Source: Branchiostoma lanceolatum
Taxonomy: Eukaryota > Chordata > Leptocardii > Amphioxiformes > Branchiostomatidae
Assembly (NCBI RefSeq): GCF_035083965.1
Contig: NC_089732.1
Coordinates: 10,989,424-11,053,423 of the forward strand
Direction of reading: 5' to 3'
DNA: 64,000 nt
Shown here: piece after piece, positions 37,501-51,000 of the stretch
Numbering within the stretch: the first letter of the stretch is position 1
How the letters are laid out: the number at the start of each line of letters is the position of its first letter
Translations under genes and position numbers: made by a program
The notes under the pieces: generated by a model
Databases searched by the model: none
The model's input: the letters and a program-made list of their open reading frames with translations, nothing else
Told to the model about the DNA's origin: nothing

Positions 37501-40500
37501 ACGCAGCTTGTAATTCATACAGTATAGAAGTAGTGTTGCCATTTGTTTTTTGTTATTCATAATCTTTGTTAGCTCCATGCATGTAGTGTTAGAGTATGAG
37601 TAAGTACTGTAAATCCATATGATATTGCGGTTGGTAATTTTAGCGGTTGGGGGGAAAGGGAGTAGTTCACTGCATTTAATTTTAACAGTGGGAATAAACA
37701 TCACTGTCTCAAATGTCGGTAATCAAATATCTGCAATGATGAAAGTTTAGCAGTTGACTAGTGACCGTTAAAGTGGCTAGAACTAAGTTACTGTTAACAA
37801 ATCAGGAATTACAGTATGCAGATTCAGACACTATAGCTGCCCTACCAGATACCATTGTGTGGTTTTTTAATCAATTGTCTTGTCACTCTTGTGTATTTCA
37901 GTGGCTTTAGTGGAGATCTGACTGTCCTGGAGAACATGACTCAACACTATCCTTACATAGAAATCAGAATTAAAGATTGCAAAGGTATGTATAAGTCTAC
38001 ATTCTTCTTTAAAACAAATGTCCTAAGCACTCAATAATCTTGGCCAGTACTTTAGAATACTTCTGATTATCTCAACGTTGTGTTGTTTACTTTCAACGGA
38101 TGAAAATTTATGCATGCGCGGATGTCATCCATGTAATCAAATGAACATGGCCTAATGACATTAGGCTCAGTGGGCTTGCCAATACATGTATGTTTTATTC
38201 CGGATGCACAGATGATGGGATTGACACCAGAATACACGGGCTGAAGATCAAGTCCAGCCAGGAGCGGGACCTGGGGCTGAACCGTGACTTCTTCACCCCC
38301 GACAGACTGGTCAGGTACCCCCGACTGGAGACTGTGGACCCCGAAAAACTCTACAGGAGATCGCTAGCTTTATATAGGTCAGACAGACAGGTTTCTTGTA
38401 TACCAAGAACAATTTTTGCTTCCTGAAATTTCAAATGCTTTTTTTCATCATTATTTGATTTTGAAAACTAAGGAACTCCTACGATGAACACCAAAGGACT
38501 GAGGAAAGGTGATTGCTGAGGAGGAGTAGTTGCCTCTGACAAATGTGTTGGTTTGCTGGATGCTAAATAAATGGTAACAGGGGCTGCCCTAACATAGCAC
38601 GCTTTTTCATGTGCTAGAACTCATTGCACTCCATTGCTAGTTGCCAGAAAGTGGTCAGGTTTTTGTGAATCAAATTTGGACACACCACTTCTAAGAACAT
38701 ACGTGGGTAAGAAATGCATTAATGTGGTTTATGAACCCTTCACTCTCTGTGTTATATTACCAGTAAACGCTGTGAGACGTTTTCATAAATGTAGCTTCCA
38801 GTTTTGTGCTACGCTACTTACTTAAGTAAGGACGCTTTTTTACTTTTGCTCTCTTCAGAAGTTGGTGATTATTTAAAGTAAGCAAACACTCGGAAACCCA
38901 ACTTTTTAGTGTTTTGCCTTATGTCAGGGCATGTCTTTAGTTAGGGCACTCCCCGTTACAGAATTTAGAAGGGTGACCACTTCCAGAAATATTTAGTCCT
39001 TTTCTTCGTTATAATTGGATTGCAGTCCTTACAGTTCCTGTAGTTACAGTGGCTACATTGTTGTGAAAACTTGTGGTGTTACAGTATTTCTTTTTGTCGG
39101 TGTGTGTTTCTATGCCGATTAATTTGTTTGTCTTTTCTCCTCAGATTCGTGAGTCTTTTAGACAGTGTAATGCACTACATGGTACCCAAGTGGGAATTTT
39201 CATTGGGATCCCTGAACTGTCTAGAGGTGAGATTTATTTCATAATTCTTTGTTCTTTTTTAATGAAGCTCTGGTAAAACTGCACATTTTTGTAGTTACCG
39301 GTTACTAACAACATTGTCCTTGGCCTTGACCTTACTTTAGGAGGTCAAACAGCTGCTGCCCTTGTCCAAGAAGAGGATGGGCCTGATTGAGATGTGCCTG
39401 AAAGAGTCGGAGTCCCCGAGGCCCAGCTCCATGCCTAAACTGTACATCAACAGGCGCACAGCTACAGAACACAGGACGGACCCAACCAAGGACCCCGAGT
39501 GCAAGCATGCCATTTTTACACAGGTGGGAATACACAATATAATATACATCATATTTTCTAGCAGTTGAAATATTGGAGTTATTAATCCAGCAGTCTAGCT
39601 GTGTATATGCTTTGAAACGATGCTGTTATTTGGCATTTTTAGTAGTTTTTATGAAATGCTTTAATTTGAATATTTGATAGCTTTATATTTGGAATCCTAA
39701 AGTTTTTAAGGTCTCCTTTACTATAATTTCAGATCTACGAGGGTCTGAAGCCAAGAGATAAATACGAGAAGCCATTAAACTACAGGTGAGACTAACTTGT
39801 CATTACCGGAAATGAACACTAAGCATTGTTGAGAGTTTCTGGCAATTTTAAGCTATGTGCACTTATTTTTTGTGTTTGCACCACAATCAATGATTTATGG
39901 ATGTGTTTTGGAGACTGAAAGTTAAGATGGTTGATTAGTACAGTTGGTTACATATATAATTCGTTTTGCAGGTGGTAATTCTGTTTTCTCCCCATTCATA
40001 GATGGCCTTCAAAGTATGACCAGTGGTGGGAATGTAAGTTCTTGTCAGAGGGCATCATTGACCAAGGTAAGCTATCAACACTTACATATACATTTATGTG
40101 TGTTATTTTCCCATTTAGTCAAAGGTATCAAGTGCCAATGATATTCTCAATGGTCAATAGCAGAGGCTACGGCAGGTAATTTTGTATTCGGGGCCAAATT
40201 TTGATAACGTCAAGCTCCAAAGGAAAGTCTGTAGACATGCTCCCCTGCCGTAGCTGAATAGTGTTCTGATAACATTGATGCTAGACAAATTGACTACAAT
40301 ATCTTGATCGTATCTTAGTGACTTTCACTAACAATGCCTCAGTAAGGGGCATGCCTTGCTGGAAGCCGTTATGTAATTGTGTGTTTGTTTTAACTCTGAC
40401 AGGAGGTGGATTCAGGGACAGCCTGTCAGACCTAGCTGAGGAGCTGTGCCCATGTTCAGCAGACGCACCAGTAGCCCTGCCATTCTTTGTCAGATCTCCC

Positions 40501-43500
40501 AACCAGGTAACTATAGTCCTTTAAACATCATTAATCAACTCATTTGTCTAATTGACTCCCCTTCTGTATATATAAAATGTATTTATCAACAGCATAGTAC
40601 ATGTATACACGTGTATGCTATTGTCATGGAGTAAGTTCAACTATGTGCATTTGCATGTCTTCTGTACTCGATAATATTGATTCATTTTCTGCATTTGATA
40701 GTATTGAAATGGTTTTAGTTTCTTTACTAAAGGTTGAATTGAAACATTGTACTATTATTAACACAAATCTTAGATTGTATTCCGTAATACATGTAGGTCC
40801 ACTTGTTACCATTGTTGTCTTGTATAGTACTGTATGTATACTTTTTCTAAATACTGTTGTTATATGTTGCAATTTTCCCTCGGGCAAGATTTTGCAAATA
40901 AACTACTAGTAACTAACTTACTATATTTTCAACAGGCCAGTTTTGTTTCACAATTACTGTTTTGCTAGCATTCTGTAAACTACACGTAAGAATAGTCTGT
41001 ATTTTCTCAATTAAGGTACGCACCTCTGATTCCGGTCTAGTTGCAGACAAATTTGCAGAGATGAATGAAGTATGCAGTCATTCTCCACTGATCTCGAACG
41101 CATTTTCAACCAGATAAAAAATTCAAATTTATGATGTTCCCTCTCTTTTCTACTGGCAATTTTTTTAAATCAAGGACTTGGCCTTGCTTAGATCAAGGGG
41201 GCTTAGTTTCATAAAAGATTCTCTTGTTTACCCTGCTGGCATCGTCTCTGCAAACTTGTAAATTGCCTATGGTGAGTTACAAAATTCGCAGGTATTGAGC
41301 CATGCATTGTTGCAACACTGCTGGGTGCCTGGCTTGTTTGAGCAAGGGTTTGATCATGAGGTCCTCTCACAATTTGTCCTGGCAGTAAGCTCAAGTATGC
41401 ACCCCAAATTTTGCAACTACTAAACGTTTTGATGCCTTTTGGGTTGTGAAAAGTTCAAAAAGTGCATACGTTATTCAAGAATATATGATAGTATTATCAC
41501 CCTACTTTCCTGTGCCCACCTCCAGGTTGAGGATACCTCTAACGTGAACAGAGACGTGTATGTCCCCAACCCCTCCTGTATGGAGTTTGCCAAGTACGAG
41601 TGGATTGGTATGCTGATGGGGGCTTGTCTCAGGGGGAAGGAAAACCTGGTACGTTTTTTCTGTCTTGTTTACAGAATACATCAATTCATTTTCTTGTGTT
41701 TTTTTTTACATTTAAAAAGAAATAAAATAATTGTCATGCCTTTAAGTATCAGAGTTATCGCTCCAGAATTGAAGTGTTCAAAAATGTGTTTTTCCCTAGA
41801 ACTGTTTTAGAGTGGAACTCATTGCCACCAAGAACTGTAAGAACCTCACTTGATAGCTTTAAGCAATGCTGACATTTAGATACTGTATGCCAAGGTTAGG
41901 TGTGACAGGTTGTTCAATATAATATCACCAGCTACTGCCTTTCCTGGGAAGCTGGCCCAGGGGCGTTATGCCAAAGGGCGGTTATACCGGCCATACAGAT
42001 ACACATACAGATACAGAAAGTATTGGAGAGCAAGATGCTGGGAGGAAAACTTGGATCTGATTATATATTCGTCCCATCCATGCAGGTGTTGGACCTACCT
42101 GCCTTCACCTGGAAGCGACTGGTGGGAGAGAAAGTGACCTGGGCACAAGATTACATCACTGTGGATTCATCAGAGGTAAGAAGTCTGTTAAATCAAATAC
42201 AAGACATTGGCAGTACAATTTGCACAACACATGTCTTCTAGGAAACCTTGTATTATCAGCAACCTAACCTTAATCTTAATCTAAAGGTATGTGGGAATAA
42301 TATCAATGTAAAAGATGGGACCAGGGTATCGATGCAGCAAGTAGACATGGGTAAGAATAAAAAATTGCCTCTCTGACAAAACAAAAAGAAAGGGAAGAGA
42401 GAATTTCAATACAAACAATAAAACTGTGCGTGAGTTCTTTTGTTCATGCTTAATTCAATTATCTCATTTACCAGGTGAAGCTACTAGAGTCCATAGAATC
42501 CATCACTTTAGACAAGGCGTCATTTGATGAGAACTTTGGCGTAGCACTCACATGGACCACAGTCATCAGCAATGGTCAAACCGTAACGCTCAAACCGCTG
42601 GGCGAAGACACAGCCGTAGGTTACGAGGAGCGGCATGAATACTGTCGTCTGGTACGGGAGACGCGTATGGCGGAGACTACGGACCAGGTAAGGCATTTTC
42701 TTACAAGGGTGTGTATTATTTTTGAATATGTACAGCGTGATAGTTGAGCTGGAGTATTTGTCAGTTTCCTGCAAGAAGATAAAATGTGTCTGTACACTAA
42801 ATTGTACATCTTATGTACCTTTTACCATTTGTACTTTTGCAGATTAACATTAGCTGATAACTGAAATGTTGTAACAGGAAAACACCATGAGACTGGGCCT
42901 ACTGAAGGTTGTACCCCAGGCAGTATTAAACCAGTCCTTATATACACGTATGACCAGCCCTGATATACATGTATGACCAGCCCTGATATACAATGTACAT
43001 GTATGAAATGTTGTAACAGGAAAACGCCATGAGACGGGGCCTACCGAAGGTAGTACCCCAGGCAGTATTAAACCAGTCCTTATATACATGTATACGTATG
43101 ACCAGTCCTGATATACATGTATGACCTGTCCTGATATGCATGTATGAAATGTTGTAACAGGAGAACGCCATGAGACTGGGTCTACTGAAGGTGGTACCAC
43201 AAGCAGTCCTGGACCTGCTGACGTGGCAGGAGTTAGAACACAGAGTCTGCGGCAACCCAGAAATCAGCATTGAAGCTCTCAGGAAGACAAGTAAGGATAA
43301 TGTCTTGAACAGCCATGTTTACATTACTTGAACATTGTATTCATGTTTCGTTTTAGTTTGATAAATTTCAAAAGCTGTCCCCATAAGGGGATAGTAAGGA
43401 CATAACCTTAACTGTTATTGTGGGACAAGACCATGTTGTTTTTGTGTTTGTGTCTTTATTTGTTGGAAGATTTGTGCCCTTATAATTATTTGTCGGAAAA

Positions 43501-45331
43501 TTTGTTGGGAGTTGCCAGTCCTTTCCTTAGTCACTGACGAAAGACAGCCTTGAAACGTCTGTTTAAAAATTTTATCCAGTTGCTTCAGTAAATATTTTTG
43601 GCGTAATTCGTTGGGAAATTTGTTTTAGAAGCAAGTTTTGATACTTTTGACTGCTCAAACATTTTGCATTATGTTTGGGACCTTTCTTATGACAGTTGAT
43701 GGCCACGGATGATTGATTGGATATTTGATTGATTGATTGACATGTTTTAATTCCCTTATTACAGCATACTATGAAGACCTGGAACAGACTGACCCCCGAG
43801 TCAAATACTTGTGGGACGCTCTAAGTAATTTTACAAATGGTAAGTATTTCTCTACTTTCAAACTAACTACTCCTGTGCTGAGAGTTTCTCCATTTACATT
43901 GAGATCTTTACTATAAGCATCTATTTTAGAGACGAGCTTGGAAGTAGGCTTCATGATAGATGATTGCATTATAGTTCAGTTATGCTAGGGTCACATTTCT
44001 AAACCGGGGCCCAGCCAGGCTGTTTGCGGAAAAGAAAAAGAAAAGTGTATATAAAAAGAATATATACATTTTGTACACAAATTATGCTCATGACTAATTA
44101 TTTTACCTTTTAGGTGTTGTCTTTTATATCATAATTTTTGTTCCCGCAAACTGCCCAGCCAAGTCCCAGCTTGGAAATGCGACCCTGGCATTAGGGAAAC
44201 ACTTTGTTCAGTGCTATAAATTTGCACTTTGTTCTGTGCTATAAATTGGGAGTTTTAAACAAATGCAACATTGTTTGATATGTGTGATCTCTACTTGAAA
44301 CAGAGGATAGAAGTCGCTTTCTGAGGTTTGTAACTGGGAGAAGACGACTTCCCGCGCCTCTCTTCCTCTGCCCAGACAGGGGGTAAGTCCTTATAGTTAC
44401 ACTTCTCATGTAAATAGATGCTATATAATCATTATGGCCTACGATATTTGATATAATTTTCATAGAATTAGTTTTTGCTTGTTTGAACTTAGCTGTGTGT
44501 CCTGAACAACTAAACCAATGAATAAATGAATATATGGCCTCTTTTGGTGAAATTTGATCATGGTAAAATCCTAATTCACATCAGCACTACAGCATCACCT
44601 GTGGCTAAACAGTCATTAGAAGAATGACAGTCTCTTTCACATAGAGGCGATAAGGCACATCTGTAAGCTGACTCAAGTCTGTTGCAAAGTTCTTCTCTTT
44701 GCGGATCAGTAAATCATCATAGTAGGCATAGTTAGAAGCTAGATCTTGAAGCTAAGTATTGAGCCTGGAACAAACCAATAGCCCTATGCCATTTGTAATA
44801 GCACAGGCTAGTTGAGCAGCCCTGGCTTTGTATGCTGAACAGCCAAACCAATAAGTAGAAATAGATAAAACCATGCGGCAAATCTGTGCGGCCCCCTACC
44901 TTGGATTCTTGCACCAACTTTTTATCCATGTCCTTTTTTCTGAGAGAGGTTTGTGGACTTCATTACTGACGTCTGATGTCTCCTATGTACAGATCAGATA
45001 CAGTGGATGCTCTACCTGAGTCTTCCACATGTTCCAATACTCTGTACCTTCCCACATACTCTAGGTAGGTACACAACTTCTTCTTAATGCAATTCTAAAG
45101 ATACTTAAGCACTGATTACCAAAGAGTTGTTACATTTTGTTTGGAAGTGTCCGCATTTGCCATTACTACAGAACTGAGAGTTGCTTTATCTAAACTTGAC
45201 AATTTTTTTGATGACCCATCTGATTTCACGCCTGTTTTCTTTTCAGCGCAAAGGTTGCAGAAGAAAAGATACGATATGCTGCTTACAACTGTATAGCTAT
45301 AGACACAGACATGAGTCCATGGGAAGAGTAG
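31572..45331 (+). CDS. HECTD3: HECTD3, HECT-type E3 ubiquitin ligase
   Basis: Twenty coding exons: 31572-31898, 34398-34576, 34938-35166, 35746-35861, 36538-36651, 37902-37984, 38212-38377, 39145-39226, 39341-39523, 39733-39785, 40002-40066, 40403-40506, 41526-41648, 42086-42175, 42475-42687, 43161-43290, 43765-43839, 44304-44382, 44993-45064, 45247-45331. They total 2568 nt and encode 855 aa (human 861), with all phases consistent. Human-like blocks run throughout: [30 protein letters not shown] and [14 protein letters not shown] (DOC/APC10-type substrate domain, about residues 230-400), [55 protein letters not shown] and [20 protein letters not shown]. In the HECT C-lobe [14 protein letters not shown] holds the catalytic Cys, C817 here. 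The end DTDMSPWEE is identical to human. Human HECTD3 ubiquitinates several cytosolic substrates. The start could also be the in-frame Met nine codons later. Confidence 0.95.
31899..34397. other. HECTD3 intron 1
   Basis: The 2.5 kb intron is filled mostly by the pogo-like element at 32656-34013. The rest is unremarkable, with a pyrimidine-rich CTCTTTTTTCCCCCAG acceptor before exon 2. Confidence 0.6.
32654..34015. mobile_element. pogo/Tigger-like non-autonomous DNA transposon
   Basis: The element spans 32656-34013 between TA dinucleotides. Its ends are CAGTAGAAGCCACTTAATTG at the left and, as reverse complement of the right end, CAGTAGAATCCGCTTAACTG; both continue into CACC. Extra copies of ATAA(T/C)TGCACC lie just inside each end. 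CAGT ends, TA duplication and repeated subterminal ATAATTGCACC are typical of pogo-like Tc1/mariner elements. No transposase frame was seen. A hairpin element is nested at 33360-33450. Confidence 0.75.
35915..36012. repeat. Inverted repeat with TCTAGTTGCTTGAGTAA arms
   Basis: ACTCAAGCAACTAGATAATT and ATCTAGTTGCTTGAGTAA face each other about 60 bp apart in HECTD3 intron 4. Related half sites occur at 11622-11650 (CCAGTTGCTTGAGTAA) and 43575-43595. Confidence 0.5.
36652..37901. other. HECTD3 intron 5
   Basis: 1.25 kb without an exon. A repeat at about 36765-36850 (GGTGGTTTTAT...CACTGTGACCT...AACCACCACAAAAATG) is shared with 46605-46740. Nothing else was recognised. Confidence 0.4.
41777..42018 (+). 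mobile_element. Truncated LINE 3' end (CR1/L2/Jockey-type) in HECTD3 intron 13
   Basis: Positions 41777-41872 translate to [26 protein letters not shown] followed by a stop, the usual C-terminus of non-LTR reverse-transcriptase polyproteins. A short 3' UTR follows and ends in an ACATACAGATACAGA tail. It is strongly 5'-truncated. Confidence 0.65.
42862..43211 (+). repeat. Tandem partial duplications of the HECTD3 exon 16 start
   Basis: Three copies of GAAATGTTGTAACAG|GA(A/G)AAC(A/G)CCATGAGAC lie about 141 bp apart. Exon-like starts fall at 42878, 43020 and the true one at 43161. The first two continue in frame as [17 protein letters not shown] and [17 protein letters not shown], then diverge into repeats of ATACATGTATGACCAG(C/T)CCTGAT and reach TGA without a clear donor. 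Copies 1 and 2 are closer to each other than to the real exon. Confidence 0.85.
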
Positions 45332-46460
45332 TAACAAAGCCATCTGGAATCATAGATATCTTCAAAAGCTGATGTACATGTAAGTATTAGCTATGAATGC
45401 AAAGACTAAGTGCAGCCTTGGTGTACAATTTGCTTCTTTTGACAGTCAAAACGTCTTAAGATATAATGATAAATAGTTTATATATACAGGACAGAGGGCC
45501 ATGTTGAAATTTTGGAGTCAGTAAGGTAAACAGATTAAGCTGCTCATAGTATAACAGATCTTAAGAAATAGCGGAAACCAAATGGACAATTGGTGAAATT
45601 GTACAGCTTTGATATTTTGCTACAGTGAATCGTAGTAACAGCCGGCTTTTGAACACTTAGTCTAGCACAAGCCATGCACTAGGGGCTGGTCACAGCTTAG
45701 ATTGACCATAGCAACACAAAAACCTTGTTGACATCCTCTAGAGAGTTAGGCATTAACAGTCTTGCATGTGACAGAGTAGTACTTATTACAAAGGAAATTT
45801 GCTACACCAGAGATGAATTTGTTGATAAGTTAAGAGTTGTTTTAGGAGAAGGTTTGTACTGTATATATGTGACTGATAATTGTAGTGAGTTCATAGTAAT
45901 TGTGAGAATGAGACAGATTTTTTATTGTATATGAAATTTCTCCACTGACATTCAGTGGAAACAGTGATATTCTGTTCAAGAAAATGTGTTACTTTGACTA
46001 AAGGTATGCTCGCAAACAAAAGAAGAAACATTTCTGGAAGATACAAATTTTGTACAAGTCTCGTCTTGTATTTGTTATTTGTGTGTTTATGCTGTAACAC
46101 ACTAAAGGGGACAGACTGTATCAAAAAAGAAATGTTTACAATTTTTACTTAGAAACTCCTGCTCATATTGTCTTCTTGAAATGTAGCATCTTTCCTCTCA
46201 TTATTTACTGAGCAAATTGCACACTGAAGAATTCAGTTTTTGTTACATTTCATGTAAGATTTCATATTGTAATTTATTCCTTTCCCTAGAGGAGCTAAAA
46301 CTGATGGTTATTGAGAGGAGCTTAATATCTATGGATAGGTATATTACATGTAACTATGTGTTCAAGAAAGATTGAAACATTTGGTATGTGAGATAGCAGA
46401 CAAAAGCCATTTATTTGTATTGAATATTTTGCAGTTGTATCGTATACTTTAATGTACAGT

Positions 46461-46466
46461 AATAAA
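46461..46466 (+). terminator. Candidate polyadenylation signal for HECTD3
   Basis: AATAAA lies about 1.1 kb past the HECTD3 stop, just after TGTACAGT. Other weaker hexamers exist upstream. Confidence 0.4.
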
Positions 46467-47250
46467 AGGATTTGATAAGTATAAACTATATCTGCCTTAA
46501 TTTTTCTGATTGATACACTATGTTGATATCATATGTATATAATCTCAAAATGCTTGATAAGCATCCTACTTGTACAAAGGTTACTGTGAATGTTGAATTT
46601 TTCAAGGTGGTTTTATGTTCGCGGTTTTCACTGTGACCTCTTTACCGCGAACTTAAAACCACAGCAAAAATGCTTGTTCTGTCTTCTGCCCGCCTGTCGC
46701 ATTGTTTCAACCGTGAACTTAAAACCACCGCGAGCACTTAATTTTCTCCCTACCTCAAAATCAAATCCCTTGGAACTTTTGTTTGCATTTACAGTATTAA
46801 GTTTTTTCACTTCAATGATGACTCATCCGTATTAACGCTATTCTGTCACAGTAATGCCTTCACTACAGTACACTACACGATATTTTCATTTTCTTTCAGA
46901 GCTGATTTAAAAGTTGTTATATTCATTCCTACTTAGTGACAAAGATATATTCAAACATTCTTTTAATTTTCATCATCCTCTGCAGTTTTTCAGATGCTTT
47001 TTTAATATCTAAGCAGATGTTTGGAGTGGAAAATCGCCATCTCAACAACTGCTAAGCGATCAGATTAGCACAGTTTAACCTGATGCAGGAATACTAGTAC
47101 ATACTAAAGCTGCAGTAGTTTAGTAATTGTAATTTGATTACCCTAAAGAGCATATTGGAGTATGGCAGCAGCATGTTGTTGGTGTGTGTAACAGGCATAC
47201 ACCGCACTACAACATTGCGCTCATGACAATGATCTGAATTGCCTGTATAA

Positions 47251-47550
47251 TGCTACGGTCACAATTGGAATACGGGATGTTTTTTCCAATTTCGGGCGTG
47301 ATCCCTACTTGGACCCATGGGACGCCCTGTGGCGACTAGGCTAATTTTGGGCATGGCCGGGCCCCGGAATTTTTTGAAATTCGGAGTTAAAATCGATCCT
47401 GGACCCGGTGACAAATAGGCGCCGTGAGCTAATCGTTAGAACACCAAGAGGTACCCCTGTATCCGGTTGTCTACCGAGACAAAGTTGTAGCGCCGGGGCC
47501 CGGCCAGGGCTACACCCCCTACGGACACCGGCTCAATTGTGACCGTAGCA
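47251..47550. mobile_element. MITE with TGCTACGGTCACAATTG inverted ends
   Basis: The 300-bp unit starts with TGCTACGGTCACAATTG and ends with the perfect reverse complement CAATTGTGACCGTAGCA. The interior is GC-rich and has no ORF. A clear target duplication was not seen. Confidence 0.7.
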
Positions 47551-47571
47551 ACTGGAGAAGAAAACTACAGT

Positions 47572-47720
47572 TGCTGCAGCCTGCTCTGCCGGATTTGTTG
47601 CAGCAGGTTCCCGCCGGCCACGGCCGAGGCTGCCGCGGTCCCCTCATCGGTAGGCATCCGCGAGGCATAGGGGACATTTGGGGGCGTCAGCTGGATACCC
47701 GTACCATTCTATATGGACAG
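47572..47720. repeat. Dispersed repeat, copy 1 (copy 2 at 57826-57960)
   Basis: The shared text includes TTGTTGCAGC(A/G)GGTTCC, CCACGGCCGAGGCTGCCGCG, GGTAGGCAT, CATCCG(C/T)GAGGC and GGGGCGTCAGCT.GATACC. Copy 2 near the PAN gene has the same order, with small differences. Confidence 0.6.
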
Positions 47721-48082
47721 AGTGTAGTTGTTATGGTACTTTATGAATCAGTATCAATGATATATGCTATGGTATTTTACACGTTTGCCTTATTTATGGT
47801 ATCAGTATTGCACAAACCACGTTACATGTATTGCAAAGGTTTGACAGAATCTGTCCTTGGACAACCAAAATGTGGTACTTCTGGATGTCCAAGATTATAT
47901 TGTACAAAGTCTTTTGTAACGATGGGAATGTAGCGGGAAAAGGCATACAATTTCACATTTCAGCATATTGTTTCTCATATCTATACTCATATATGACTGT
48001 AGATATCTTTCTGTACAGTCGGCACAAGCTGGATGATATCTCCATAGATATCTCCAAATCGGGCGTCATCCATATAATCAAA

Positions 48083-51000
48083 TCAACATGGCCTTACAGC
48101 TAGTGTTGCCAAAAATGACTGTTGTGAGACTACCTCTGTCATGCTGACGTAGTGGCGGGGGGAGGGTCCGGGGCCGCCGGGGATGTTGGGCAGGCGCGGC
48201 AGGGTGATGACGGCCACCCGGTCCTCGGGAGGCGTGCCCTGTCCCACTGCGTCTCCGGGGACGGGAGGCTTCGTGCGAAAACAGCTGAGGACCACCACAG
48301 ACTGCGAATATGAGACAGAACATTGTTAGCTATTTCTCTCTACTCTCCAAGCAGAGGTTGGGTTTTGGCTTCTTTTTAGATGTTTTGGCTTTCGTGCCCG
48401 GCAAAAACGCCTAAAAGATGTCAAAGACGAGTCAAACCCAATCTCTGCTTGGAGAGTGATTTCTCTCTTCTTTGTATCAATAGCCAATGCTATTCACGTG
48501 AATGTCAGCTGGTGTCCATTGTACGGAAGTGCTGTCCTCCTTACATGTAATCGAAAAAGATGTTCAGTTGTTCTGTCCTTAGTGCTGAACGCCTTCCCAC
48601 TTGACAACAGATCTGTCCTTGGTGCTGAACGCCATCAACACTTGTGAATAGATCTGTTCTTGGTGCTGAACACTAGTCAGTAGATGTGTCCTTGGTGTTG
48701 AACGCCATCCACACTTGTCAGTAGATCTGTCCTTGGTGCTAAACGCCACCAACACTTGTGAATAGTTCTGTCCTTGGTGCTGAACGCCACCAACACTTCT
48801 GAATAGTTCTGTCCTTGGTGCTGAACGCATCCACGGTTGTCAGTAGATCTGTCCTTGGTGCTGAAAACCATCTACACTTGTGAATAGTGCTGCTATTGGC
48901 GCTGGACACCATCCAAACTTGTCAGTTGATCTGTCCTAATGGATGAGCGCCGTCGATGTGGAGCGTGAAGGATCTGTTGTTTTTATTGTTGGGTATCAAA
49001 CAAACACTTTACATATTGGAAGACAGGTGGAAATGATACCTACCAGATACACGGCGATCGCGGCCCCCAAGATGCTTCCGCCCAGGACGTCCACGGCGTG
49101 GCTGCGGTACTCCGTCACCCGGCTGGCGGCGCTCAGGAACGCCAAGGCCAGAAGCCCCATCACCAGCAGCGGCTGGATCAGCCTGGTGCCCCGCAGACAC
49201 AGCGCGGAGGACGCGTACAGCTAGGGGGTTAGGGGTAGTTTAATGTTAGTTTCTTACTAAATGTGGCTAAGCTAAGTCTAGTGGCAGTTAGGATATCCAG
49301 TGTAACAGTGTATCGACATGTGTCTGTGCAAAGTTACATACGGCCTAAGTGCCTAGTTCAGGGACTGGCCACTTGCTGGTCTCGGTACTGTTCGTCCATG
49401 TTGCCCTGTCCCGAGCCATAGCTGCTGTTATCTAAGTTACTTAAGTGTGTTAAGTAACAGCTGCTACAGAACTACTTCAAGTGTCCTAAACGGGGTGTAT
49501 CATTTACGTACTTACCGCCATGAAAACAGCGGCGTACCAACTCAGGGTGGCGTGAAGAGACGGAAAGGACCGCCTGTGTGGGAATAAGTCGTCCAGGCGT
49601 CATTTCGCAGACATGTTTAATTTATTTGTAAGTTATTGAATACAGATTCGACAAAAGACCATTAGAAAGATGCAGGGGAGGTGCCGTATGGCAAAGAAGT
49701 TTGCTTCTCAACAGTTCGATAGACAGATAGATGCATATGGATAGATGGATGGATAGATAGATAGATAGATGATTTTAGCAAAACTAATGTTATTCGTTTA
49801 TAAGCATAAGTAAAATGCGTTTGTGGCGTCGAATGACCAAGTGAATAGGCTGGCGAACTCGAGATCATGAGGTAACATGTTCGATTCCTGGCATTTCTGA
49901 TTGGACACGACTTTCCTCACTCCACCGAGGTGTAAAATGGGTACCTGACTTCGGTTGAACTCAAACAAGCCAATGGGACGACTTCTACCTTTACAGTTTA
50001 CCTTAGATACGTTCAGAAATACCCACCGTGCGTTATAGACGTCCTCAGCCTGCCCAGCGCAGATGTCGTCTGTGATGAAAGTGGCGGGAACGCAGGAAGG
50101 GCCGTCCGGGGAGGCGGCGACCACGGGCAGGAGGGTGTAGTTCGGGCTGCAGGCGGACAGGAAATAGGGGGCCAAACTTCCGGTCATCACCTGGCCCAGT
50201 CCACACAGGACCAGCGCAGAGCAGCCTCCAAAGAGATGAAGGCCTGGGAACAATGGGATTAAGTTTATAGTTATCATCTTGAACTATGTCTATTGTTTTA
50301 ACGTACTTAGTCAAACCTGTACTATAACTAGCGACTGCCTGTACGTAAAGACTACCTGGGCATTGTGGCCACCTCTCAGTGGTCTCACTGGGCCGCGCCT
50401 GTTTGTGACAATAATTGCGATAACTGTGCGAATTTTGGCAAATTTTCCCTTGCGACCACACTGACGTGCGACGCATTTGCGTATGAAGCTCATATAAGCA
50501 GGCTATTGGAAATCGCAGGGTTGGCACTGAATTAAAAACCAATGTGCAATGATTGAAACGCATCTTCAAATTCGTAATTTCAGGTTGACAAATTGGTGCC
50601 TATTGGCGCCTTTTTGCGCGACTCAGTGAGATAACAGCTTTACAGTAATCTTGTCTATAGCTACCACCTTCCTACTGTGGCCATTTTCTTGGTGGTCCCT
50701 ATGGGCAGATCGACAGGTTTCAATGACAAAATTATAACACATCAACTGTGAAACGACATGCGAATGGATGAAGAACGGTCAAACATTACCGGTAAACTTG
50801 ACCAGTCGGCGTAGGAAGGTGGGCACGCCCTGCTGGCCTGCAGTACCGGTCTGATCCCGCATGGCGCCCAGACCCAACTGGTACAGCACAGGACTCAGCT
50901 CACCCACTAGAATCTGTAACGGTTTCAGTTGTTCTCGATTCAGTCTTATTTGTAGACAATTTAAAGGAAAGATGGAAGAGAGGAGGATTTCGGGGCGTTA

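Larger units (their letters stand above)
45332..48082. other. Convergent intergenic region, HECTD3 and PLPPR
   Basis: The HECTD3 3' UTR is followed by a GGTGGTTTTA/TAAAACCACC inverted-repeat sequence at 46605-46740, a MITE at 47251-47550 and a dispersed repeat at 47572-47720. No coding exon was recognised. Confidence 0.5.

Noticed and set aside
50045-50569. 174-codon minus-strand frame across PLPPR exon 4
   Set aside because: It is in the wrong frame relative to the PLPPR protein; a shadow of the GC-rich exon.
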